Below, piece by piece: positions 7,199-15,800 of a stretch of 47,634 nucleotides of DNA. Below the pieces are notes generated by a model. It was not told the origin of the DNA and searched no databases. It saw only the letters and a list, made by a program, of their open reading frames with translations. The position numbers were made by a program, and so were the translations under genes. The stretch lies in assembly GCA_016932095.1 (NCBI GenBank), contig JAFGDN010000070.1, positions 1 to 47,634 on the forward strand, read 5' to 3'. Within the stretch, counting starts at the first letter, position 1, and the number at the start of each line of letters is the position of its first letter. This DNA is from Sedimentisphaerales bacterium (GTDB lineage: Bacteria > Planctomycetota > Phycisphaerae > Sedimentisphaerales > Anaerobacaceae).

Positions 7199-10100
7199 AT
7201 GTTTGATAAAGATTATCGTAGGACCTCCCCTCTAAATAAGAAACAATACAAGCCATTGCTCATTGGCATTGCAATTTTGTTTTTTGCGAGCTCGGCCAAA
7301 GCGATGGAAGATTCAAATTCAATAAATGGAGTATCTTTGAAGGTTTTGGAACTCGTCAAAGAACCTTGGAATGAAAATTCCTTCGTTAAATCTTTATCCG
7401 TTATTCAGGACAAACGTGAGTCGATTCGTTCGCGCCGATTAATTCTTGAAAAACTAAACAGCAATGCCAAGCGGCTGGAGATGAAAGAACGACAACAGTT
7501 GTTACAAAATAACATTGCTATTGCGAAAGATGCAAACGAATCGCCGTTTCTTTCCGCTTTAGCAATAAGAAATATGGCAGGCGTATCCCGAATGATGTAT
7601 GAAAAAGGAGAAATCACCCGAGACAACGCAACGAGTGAAAAAGCATTTTTAATTGAAACGGCGGCAGATAAAAAAAGGGATTTACAATTACGCTCTTCCG
7701 CTGTCAAAGCCATCGAAATTCTGAAGATTAACGAAGCTATACCCGTGCTGGAGTCGTTGCTTTCAGATGCAAATAACTTTGATGTGCCGGAAATTGCGAG
7801 AAGTTCAACCCTTTCACTAACGCGATTGTCAGAAACACAAGCTTTTCCATACATTCACAAAGTAGCGAAGAATACAGCCGATGCTTACGTATTTGAAACT
7901 GCCGCTTATTGTCTTGGACAGATGAGAACGGTAAACGCTATGAATTCGCTGGTACAAAACAGCGGAAGGTTTATTGATACGGGCTCCTGCGATTTTACTC
8001 TTGTTGAAATGGAGGATATTATTATCGACGCGTTGAAACAGCCATTTTCTTCTGATGTTACCTCTGCGATACACGCCACAAAACATCTCTGGAAGAAAGG
8101 GCAGAAAGAAAAGTATATTCCTTTACTTTACGACCTTATTGCAAAAGCTCCGGTCCCCGTAAAAATAGAAGCAATAAAAAGGATTCTTTCTATAGCTGAA
8201 AAGCTAAACTATAAAGAGGAGAAAAGTATCTTATCTGAAGCATTATCGAAAATAGATAATATTCCTGAGATGAAATATTATTCCGATGAAATTCGAAAAC
8301 GCCTCGGGGCGAAATTACTGGTCCCACAAATATCTTCGATGCTAAAGCTGGCGAATGAAAGCATTTTACGAGAACGGGCAGCGGCCTTGGCAGTTTCAGA
8401 TTACGGCAATATGACTGCTCAGGAATACGGTGATGCCGTATATCGCTTCTTGGATGCCTGGGGGCTGGGGCAGTTGGCAAATTACAACCATGCAGGGCTC
8501 TTTGCAGGAATAGACAGTGCGGATTCCTTCCGAGTATTTCACGCAGCAGATTATTATCCTTGTGTCCAGAATGCGGGCTTTAATGCAGAGTTCAAGAACA
8601 GTCAGGAATATTATGGCGCCTATACACATTCGGAATTAGACTTGGATTTCTTCGACCGCAAGGCAATTGTGAAAACTGCTCATGATTTGGCTGCCGCTAA
8701 TGTCTATTACACAATCTGGAACGCCATTGACCCGTTAACAAGCGAAATTCCAATTACTATCAGTAACATTGATAATATTCGCTGCGATGGCGTTGTGGAG
8801 TACTGTTATGAAGCCCAAGATTTTGTGGTATGGGAACCAGCAAACGACAGGGATAAATGGAATATTCTTTATTTTCCTGACGCACATAATGATATGCCAA
8901 GCATATTTTCTTTGAACCCGGATATAGAGTTATCTCCCTGGGCCCAACGCGGAGCCCCGGCAAACACTGGTCCCTGGTATTTCGGAGGAACAAATCCGAA
9001 CAACGCCTATCTAATGCCTGCCGAAATCGATATGCCAACGTATGAGGTTCAAAGCTGGCCAGGCAATGGTTGTATGGTTGTCCAAATTAAGGCAAAGGAT
9101 AGAACTTCCGGCATTCATCGTATCGGCTATATGCGTCCAGGTGAGGTACAATGGAGTTACAGTAGAAATACCCAACATCCTGATTCAGATACGTTTACTC
9201 GACACTATAATGTATATCAAAAGGGTTGGTTCTATTATTTTGCCCAAGACAATGGCGGCAATTTTCCCGAATATTCAGAAAGCGTATACATAGATTTTTC
9301 AAACGGCGCATTGCCATGTAGGTTCGGAGCTATCGAAGGAAAGAACGTTAAGATTATTCTGAAGGATTGCAACAATAATGATGTAACATTCAGCTTAACA
9401 GGAGGCGGTTATGGTGAGATAAACTGCGACGACTGCACTTTCTCAAATATTGATTTATTCGATACTACCGAGAAATCGATTTTAACAATCAAGACAAAAG
9501 GCAACGTGGGGACCAGTGTCGGTGATATAATTTGCAACGGGCCGATTAAAGGTATAAATGCCAAAACAATTGACCTTTTGGGCAATGTCGAAATCGGCTC
9601 ATCTTTGAATCCGAAGGCGGCCGTGACAATTGTGTTCGATGAGGCAAGCGACCTGACAATCGACAGTGAAATGCCAATCAAATCAATTTCGGCGACGGAA
9701 TGGCTCACTGGCTCAATTAACGCACCCTTGGTCGGAAGCTTGACAATCAAAGGTGACAAGAAGCGTGGTATTTCGGGTGATTTGGCTGATGTCAATTTGA
9801 ATTTGAGTCAACAGCCGGATACGAAGGTAATGGCGTTAGGGAAACTGACGGTCAAGGGCTGGATTGATTATTTTCAAATAATATCGACGGGAAATATTGG
9901 CAGGGTTACTGCGGGTGCAATTGCTGATTCAAGCTGCTTTGCGGGTGTTACTGATACAAACGATTCAGACACGGACGGAGTTCTGGATTTACCCGACCCG
10001 GCTGTGCATATCAATTATGTCGAGCCGGCTACTATAAAGAAAATTACAATAAAGGGTATCAAAGGCGAACCGTATCCGTATTATATCAACAGCAATATCG

Positions 10101-10291
10101 CTGCTGCGCAGATATTAAGCGTTTCTTTGAGTTATCCGGAAAATGATAATAACGATGTTCCCTTTGGATTGTCTGCTGGTTTTATTAAATCGCTCAAGAT
10201 TAAGGACGCAGAAGGGACTGTATCGTATAAGAATCTCGACAAACCGGGTGACTCGAAAAAATTTGAGGACGCCGAAATCCGGCTGTATTAG
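7199..10291 (+). CDS. Large exported HEAT-repeat protein with C-terminal repetitive beta domain
   Basis: 1030 aa, good GGAGA ribosome-binding site. A signal/anchor segment lies at residues about 20-36 (LLIGIAILFFASSAKA). Residues about 45-400 are helical and repeat-like (HEAT/armadillo style, for example 'LQLRSSAVKAIEILKINEAIPVLESLL'-type units). A middle part (about 400-700) is rich in aromatic residues, with an Ig/fibronectin-like stretch near 620-700. The last 330 residues are a low-complexity beta-rich region with recurring 'LTIKGD', 'SGNIGRV'-like strands and a DTNDSDTDGVLDLPDP acidic loop, as in many planctomycete surface proteins. No catalytic motif is recognised. It is probably a cell-surface or periplasmic scaffold and stands alone. 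Confidence 0.8.
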   Translation: MFDKDYRRTSPLNKKQYKPLLIGIAILFFASSAKAMEDSNSINGVSLKVLELVKEPWNENSFVKSLSVIQDKRESIRSRRLILEKLNSNAKRLEMKERQQLLQNNIAIAKDANESPFLSALAIRNMAGVSRMMYEKGEITRDNATSEKAFLIETAADKKRDLQLRSSAVKAIEILKINEAIPVLESLLSDANNFDVPEIARSSTLSLTRLSETQAFPYIHKVAKNTADAYVFETAAYCLGQMRTVNAMNSLVQNSGRFIDTGSCDFTLVEMEDIIIDALKQPFSSDVTSAIHATKHLWKKGQKEKYIPLLYDLIAKAPVPVKIEAIKRILSIAEKLNYKEEKSILSEALSKIDNIPEMKYYSDEIRKRLGAKLLVPQISSMLKLANESILRERAAALAVSDYGNMTAQEYGDAVYRFLDAWGLGQLANYNHAGLFAGIDSADSFRVFHAADYYPCVQNAGFNAEFKNSQEYYGAYTHSELDLDFFDRKAIVKTAHDLAAANVYYTIWNAIDPLTSEIPITISNIDNIRCDGVVEYCYEAQDFVVWEPANDRDKWNILYFPDAHNDMPSIFSLNPDIELSPWAQRGAPANTGPWYFGGTNPNNAYLMPAEIDMPTYEVQSWPGNGCMVVQIKAKDRTSGIHRIGYMRPGEVQWSYSRNTQHPDSDTFTRHYNVYQKGWFYYFAQDNGGNFPEYSESVYIDFSNGALPCRFGAIEGKNVKIILKDCNNNDVTFSLTGGGYGEINCDDCTFSNIDLFDTTEKSILTIKTKGNVGTSVGDIICNGPIKGINAKTIDLLGNVEIGSSLNPKAAVTIVFDEASDLTIDSEMPIKSISATEWLTGSINAPLVGSLTIKGDKKRGISGDLADVNLNLSQQPDTKVMALGKLTVKGWIDYFQIISTGNIGRVTAGAIADSSCFAGVTDTNDSDTDGVLDLPDPAVHINYVEPATIKKITIKGIKGEPYPYYINSNIAAAQILSVSLSYPENDNNDVPFGLSAGFIKSLKIKDAEGTVSYKNLDKPGDSKKFEDAEIRLY

Positions 10292-10351
10292 GGAAAAACT
10301 CCGCCATAAATGCCGGGGCTATATATAACGGCGAAAAACAAGTGAATCACA

Positions 10352-11302
10352 TTAAAAAGCGATGTCTTTGGCGTCGAAGACGGGGCCGTCTTTGCAGCAG
10401 AGCTTGTAAATGGTCTGACCCGGGGTTTGGGCCCTGCATTTGACGACGCAGCTCTGGCAAAGACCTATGCCGCAGGCCATCATTTCCTCCATACTGACCT
10501 GGCAATCAATTTGTTTTTCGGCAGCAATTTGGGCGATACGGGCAAGCATCGGCTGGGGGCCGCAGGCGTAAATGACTACCTGGGCGGGCTCGGGGTTGTT
10601 TCGGGTGAACCAGTCGAGAAGGCAGTCGATAACGGTACCTTTGAAGCCCGCGGAGCCGTCGTCGGTGGCTAAAAATGACCTGACGACGTATCGGCCAAAT
10701 TCGGCAATTGAAAATTCCAGCTCCCGCGAAATTTCATCCAACTGCTTTTCGAAGGGCATATCGAACCTGCTTTTTGCGCCGACAAAAGCAATTGGCTCGG
10801 TTTCCCTGTAATGGGTCGTTAAAAACTGGGTAAGGTGTTCCAGCGGAGGAAAGCCCATACCGCCGGCGACGAGGAGGGCGAGTTTTTTTCCCTGCGGGAC
10901 CGTGAAGCCCCGGCCTAAAGGGCCAATGACGCTGACCGTATCGCCTTTGGCGAGGGTCATCATTCGCAGGGTGCCCGGCCCGAGGACCTGATAAATAATT
11001 TCGACCGCCGTTTTATTTGCCTCTTTTATTACCCTGGCAAAGCTGAAGGGCCTGCGTAAAATGACCTGCCGGGTCGATACGTCCTTTAAGTCCTGTGGAA
11101 TCGTTTCCGGCGAGGGAGTTGCCATATTTGAGACGTCAAACTGGGCGAACTGGCCGGGTATTGTTTTTTCAAAGGCCGACGCGCCGGGGCCTTCGAGGAG
11201 CAGTCCCAGCCGATAGAAGCGCTCATTTAACTTTTTATGAAAAGTAACTTTGGCCTCGAAACGTCCTTTTTGCTGAGTTATTTGTTCTTCCATAATCGTC
11301 AT
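10352..11302 (-). CDS. pyrK: Dihydroorotate dehydrogenase electron-transfer subunit (PyrK-like)
   Basis: 316 aa. A ferredoxin-reductase-type FAD domain comes first, with the flavin motif RRPFSFARV (about residues 88-96). A nucleotide-binding domain follows (LLVAGGMGFPPLEHL; later YACGPQPMLARIA). The C-terminus has the [2Fe-2S] cluster C-x4-C-x2-C (CGIGLCQSC) plus a later cysteine (KLCCKDGPVF). PyrK passes electrons from class 1B dihydroorotate dehydrogenase to NAD+ in pyrimidine synthesis. No pyrD is adjacent here, so a related NAD(P)H oxidoreductase subunit is possible. ATG 11302 or the in-frame ATG 11293 could start translation; neither has a strong ribosome-binding site. Confidence 0.85.
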   Translation of the reverse strand: MTIMEEQITQQKGRFEAKVTFHKKLNERFYRLGLLLEGPGASAFEKTIPGQFAQFDVSNMATPSPETIPQDLKDVSTRQVILRRPFSFARVIKEANKTAVEIIYQVLGPGTLRMMTLAKGDTVSVIGPLGRGFTVPQGKKLALLVAGGMGFPPLEHLTQFLTTHYRETEPIAFVGAKSRFDMPFEKQLDEISRELEFSIAEFGRYVVRSFLATDDGSAGFKGTVIDCLLDWFTRNNPEPAQVVIYACGPQPMLARIAQIAAEKQIDCQVSMEEMMACGIGLCQSCVVKCRAQTPGQTIYKLCCKDGPVFDAKDIAF

Positions 11303-11676
11303 TTTCGTCGTTTAAGGTAATGCAAGAACACGATTATAACCAGGCCGGCCTGTAACGCAAGCCATAACGGCTGAAGCTGGTGATTTTGGGGATTGGTTGA
11401 AAAACCGAAAGGGCCGCAGGCGACTGCTACACGATAGCATTCCATATCGCTGCGGCCCTTCTTCGACTTCGGCGACAAAGTCGAATCGCGGCGGGTAATT
11501 TCTCTTTCTATTACTTCGCTGAGTCCTTTCAGAACCTTTTCTTCTATAGCTAAAGTCCCGATGTCTTTTCTTCGTTACACTGTTTTTTTCAGATTTTTCA
11601 GTATTTTCCTGAAATTTCTGAAAAGGCCGTTTTTGGGGCTGTTTTCAGCCTTTTTGCCGTCTCGAAATGCATAAAA
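11303..11676. other. Gene-free region with two inverted repeats
   Basis: No credible coding region. GGGCCGCAG (11411-11419) pairs with CTGCGGCCC (11450-11458) around a 30-base loop, and TTCGACTT/AAGTCGAA follows near 11463-11485. The remainder is T-rich on the plus strand, with TTTTTCAG/CTGAAA words near 11585-11625. Function unknown; the first repeat could act as a transcriptional or processing stem. Confidence 0.4.
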
Positions 11677-11709
11677 GAAAGCCGCGGGTCAAATTTCCCC
11701 GCGGCTTTC
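11677..11709 (-). terminator. Rho-independent terminator of the PEP-CTERM gene
   Basis: A 12-bp perfect stem GAAAGCCGCGGG/CCCGCGGCTTTC (11677-11688 with 11698-11709), loop of 9. On the minus strand it is followed by a CTTTCTTTTAT run. It lies 31 bp past the stop codon of the upstream gene. Confidence 0.8.
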
Positions 11710-11739
11710 GTCTTTACGCCTTCTGCAGAAAAGTGACGT

Positions 11740-12300
11740 TTATCGACGCCGTTTCAGGATTAACGCACCCAATCCGAGCAGGACGAGCGTCGTCGGCTCG
11801 GGAATTAACACGTAAATCTGCTGCACGGCAATCGGCTCCGAATCGATTGGTTCTCCATCCCCGTCAAACAGGTTCAGTGTTATTAAACCAACGGTTGTAG
11901 GCGACAGCCAAATATTCTCAACAAGCTGACCCAGCAGCGGCGTTGGAGTTTCCGGGGGCATAACGGGATCACTTAATTGAATATTCAGGGCCGGGTATTC
12001 AACATCGAGATAATCTGCTATCCACTGTTCTTCCTCATAGATTACCCACTTTGACCAGCCCGTATATAAAATGTTTACAGATGAAATATCAAAAGTTGCT
12101 GGACTTCCGGTTTCAACGCCCATAAAAAATAATCCTCCCACCAAGATTTCCCCGTCGCCCCATAGGCCGATGTCGAGAACGTCATTTATAGTAATGACAA
12201 TCGGGTCGGGATTCATTTCGCCTTCAACTGTGATGAACACCCCCGCGCTGGCTGTGCCGGCCATCAAAATGACCAAAGCAAAAATCGATATGCGTCTCAT
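11740..12300 (-). CDS. PEP-CTERM-anchored exported protein
   Basis: 186 aa. Signal peptide 1-19 (MRRISIFALVILMAGTASA), a beta-rich middle without a recognised domain, and a PEP-CTERM tail: IPEPTT, a hydrophobic stretch LVLLGLGALIL and a terminal KRRR. Proteins with this tail are sorted by exosortase and end up at the surface or in the extracellular matrix; the sorting enzyme is not in the window. A strong AGGAGG ribosome-binding site, an upstream promoter (12355-12384) and a terminator (11677-11709) define a monocistronic unit. Function of the middle part is unknown. Confidence 0.88.
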   Translation of the reverse strand: MRRISIFALVILMAGTASAGVFITVEGEMNPDPIVITINDVLDIGLWGDGEILVGGLFFMGVETGSPATFDISSVNILYTGWSKWVIYEEEQWIADYLDVEYPALNIQLSDPVMPPETPTPLLGQLVENIWLSPTTVGLITLNLFDGDGEPIDSEPIAVQQIYVLIPEPTTLVLLGLGALILKRRR

Positions 12301-12354
12301 TTCTATTTCCTCCTAAATTTCAGTTAAACTATATTTCGTCCAATATTAATTTGT

Positions 12355-12384
12355 ATTATACCCCCTTTTTTGCCTTTTTGACAA
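12355..12384 (-). promoter_or_regulatory. Promoter of the PEP-CTERM gene
   Basis: On the minus strand TTGTCA (12379-12384) and perfect TATAAT (12355-12360) are separated by 18 bp of purine-rich spacer. Transcription would start near 12348, leaving a leader of about 48 nt. Confidence 0.65.
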
Positions 12385-12565
12385 CAAAAAAATTGCCTTT
12401 ACGTAAAAAATATCACGCAGCACCTGCCGCCTTTCGTAAAATTAAGTCCTTAAATTACCCCCGCGTCATCTTTTTCCCTGATTTTCGCGATTCTTCGAAC
12501 TCAAACTGAACGATTTTGAAATTGAATTTTGCATAACTAACGCCTGTTAAAGGGGTTAACGCTAA

Positions 12566-12639
12566 TTGTCATTCACGCGAAAGCGAGAATCCAGAATACT
12601 ATATAAACCACTGAATACCTGCTTTCGCGGTTATGACAA
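12566..12639. repeat. Hairpin repeat of the GTCATTCxCGCGAAAGC type
   Basis: TTGTCATTCACGCGAAAGC (12566-12584) faces GCTTTCGCGGTTATGACAA (12621-12639), giving an imperfect palindrome of about 74 bp. It resembles the widespread REP-like family with GTCATTCCCGCGAAAGCGGG ends. No ORF lies within it. Confidence 0.6.
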
Positions 12640-12718
12640 GTCATATCGGTCAGTCTGAGTTAGTAAGTGCTTTTTCTATATGTACAAATACTACAAATAT
12701 TTAGGCCCTCTCGCCTTA

Positions 12719-12750
12719 TAAAATCAGAAAACCCGGTGGAATATCCGGGT
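12719..12750 (-). terminator. Terminator of the secreted protease gene
   Basis: ACCCGG (12731-12736) pairs with CCGGGT (12745-12750), loop of 8. Read on the minus strand, the stem is followed by TTTTCTGATTTT. It lies 60 bp past the stop codon of the large protease gene. Confidence 0.65.
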
Positions 12751-12809
12751 CAGGATGCTGCGAGCTTGCAGATTTGGCTCACAGCACCCTTATCTTTCCG
12801 GAAATAGCT

Positions 12810-15800
12810 CTATCGTAGCCAATATCCACAGAACGTCATCAGGTCATCGATATCGACGCAGAAATCCTTGTTGAAATCGCACTGATAGAACCACGGCTCT
12901 AGCTCGTATTGAACCTCTAGGTTATCAATGTACAGGTACATTCGAACCTTGCCCCCCGTCTGTAAGCGTATCATTGTTGTCGGAGAGATAAAATCGCTGA
13001 TATCAAGGTCAGCGTGACCAGAGCCCGAAGAGGCACTGTAGGCGCCGACGCTGGTCCAGTTATTCCCGTCCGCAGAAACTTCGACGGTTACAAGACCAGT
13101 ATGGGAGGGTATGCCGACCGCGTAGTCATAGCTGAGTGTCGCTCTAATGGCGCCGGTCAGGTCAGCCTGTCTGGTCAAACTTGTAGTAGGATAGGTTGTA
13201 TTACTTTTGCCGCCAATTCTCAGACAGCAGTGTGGGCTGGTGACGACCTGGAACAGACCTGATGTTGGCCCATCCGCCTCGCCTGATTCGACCCAGTCAC
13301 TGGAGAAGTCAATCGTCCCGTCATTGTTACAGTAGGAGATGGCGCTGAATTTGTCTGCAACCGTCTCGAAAGAGTTTCCGTCATATTGCAGTTTCCAGTA
13401 TTCCGCAAACAGCGAGAAATCCCGCTGGTCAACCTGTAAATCGGCATTAAGGTCGGCTTCGAGGTCATAAGGACCATAAGTTGTGAAGTCGGATTCGATA
13501 AAGAAGGCCGGCTGGCCCTGGCCATCCGACAAACCTACAAGGCCGTCTTTGGCCGCAATGTCGAGCAAAGTCAGAACTATCTTGCCGCTGTATAACATTT
13601 CAATTTGAAAGTTATTGGCGTTCAAGAGGCCAAACTCCGGCACATCCTCAAACGTTACTACCACGCGATCTTCAAGCTGCATAACTGACACCGTTCCTCC
13701 CGCCGACGGGTCAAGGTCGTCGAACAGCGCTGAAATTCGCGGCAGAGCGAAGTGCCCCTCGAGCGACTCTGCCCTCGCTATGTCGCCGTTTTCGAACGTT
13801 ATGTACCCATTGCTGCCGATGAAAAATCTGTCATACTCCCGGCCATAATGTTTGAGCGTAGCGCCATCCAGAATCACCTCTATATAGTCGTCGTCGCCCA
13901 AGGTAACAACTGTGCCCCCAGCAGGGTCAATCCTGAAACCGTTTGCCTCATCGACGCAGGCGTTATAGTAGCTTACGGAACTGTCGGGGCTGAACAAAAT
14001 AGTGTAGTAAGCAACGTCGTTGCAGTTGGGGTCACCGGGGTCGATAGGCAAGCACGGGTAGAACAACTCGGTGAAGTAGTCCACACGCTCAACAACCATC
14101 GTTACCGGTATATATGATTCCGGCACGAATGGGTCGTTGGAGGTTACCTTGATATATCCCTCATAAGTTCCTGGCTCGCACTGGCCATTGAAAATCACGC
14201 TAACGTCGTAAGTGCTGGCAACAGGCACTGTCCCGGACTGCGGTATAAATCCAATCCAGGCGGCAGTGCTTTGTTCTCTCGCCTTGGTGACTGCGTTATA
14301 GAGATTGAGCCGTCCCCCTGAGACACATCTGCCGTTGAGCACCGCAAGCGGGTCAACCGTGCTCAACAGGATATCCTTGACCTGCGTGTGGAGGAGCGAA
14401 GGACTCATCGACAGAATCACGGCACAGGCGCCTGACACGTGCGGACAGGCCATTGAAGTTCCGTAGACGTAATAGTAGCCAGCGCCCAAATAGCAACTAT
14501 AAATCTTCAAGCTTGTGTCTCCGCCTGGCGCGCCGAGGTCAACCGAGACAGGACCCCAGCAAGAATAGGAAGACCTATTATCCAGGTAATTAGTGGCAAG
14601 GACTGATATTATGTTTTGGCAGGGGTAGCTGGCCGGATAGTGAGGTTCTATATCGTTGTCGACGGCGTCGTTGCCGGCCGCTGCGACAAACAATATGCCG
14701 GCACTATTGGCGGCTTCAATCGAGTCCCTCAAAGCGGCGCTATAGGAGGTGCCGCCCCAGGAGTTGCTCATAACGTCAACTTTCATGAGAGCGGCATATT
14801 CAATTGAGTCAATTGCGTCGCTGTCATAGCCGGAACCGCTTGAGTTGAGAAATTTCACAGCCATTATTTTGACTTTGGATGCGACTCCCGCTACGCCCAC
14901 TCCGTTATCCGCAGTTGCGCCGATGATGCCGGAGCAGTGTGTGCCGTGTCCGTTGTCATCCTTCGGGTCGGAGTCCCTCGTTTTGCCGTTTGTGCAGAAG
15001 TCGTATCCGTATATATCATCGATGTAGCCGTTGCCGTCGTCGTCAACGCCTTGTGTTCCGTTCTTTTCGGCCTGATTGGTCCACATCTGCGCCGCAAGGT
15101 CGGGATGCGTGTATTCGACGCCGGTATCGATAACTGCGACCACAACGGTATTTTCCTGGTTGGCCGCGTCCCATCCCTCGGGGGCATCGATGTCGGCATC
15201 AATTTTGCCGCCGCTCTGACCTGTGTTGTGCATATTCCACTGCAACGAAAAGCTCGGGTCGTTGGGAATCTTCTGCCCTCCATCCAGCGCGTGGACCTCG
15301 TAATCCGGCTCTGCATATATCACTTTGCCCGACGCCTTCAAAGCCGCGACTGCATCATCAACTTTTTTATCTGAGGGAAGCTCCACAAGGCACAAACCTT
15401 TGACAAGCGAAAAACTCTTTTTGACTTTACCAAGCCCCAAATCGCTGATAACCCGCTCGTGACGAGAGACAACCTGTTCGAAAATCTCGTTTTCACCTTC
15501 TGATACGAAGCGGACAAGCAGCCGACCCGGCGCAAAGCTCGCGCCAGCTGCAATGCTGAAATCTTCCGTCATTAAGTCGGCGGAATAGTCGGTCTCCGCG
15601 ACCTGATTGACGTCGGACTCTTCGCTCGGCGGGGTAAAACTCGTTTGCCTGCTGGATGCCGAGAAGTCGAGATCTAACCCGCCGCCGTTTCCTATAGTCA
15701 TTATCTCGCTTCGGATCTGACCGCAAGGAACAGTTACGCTGAATGACTCGGGCCACAACCATATCTTCGGCTCAGTATAAACATACAGCAGAACGACTCT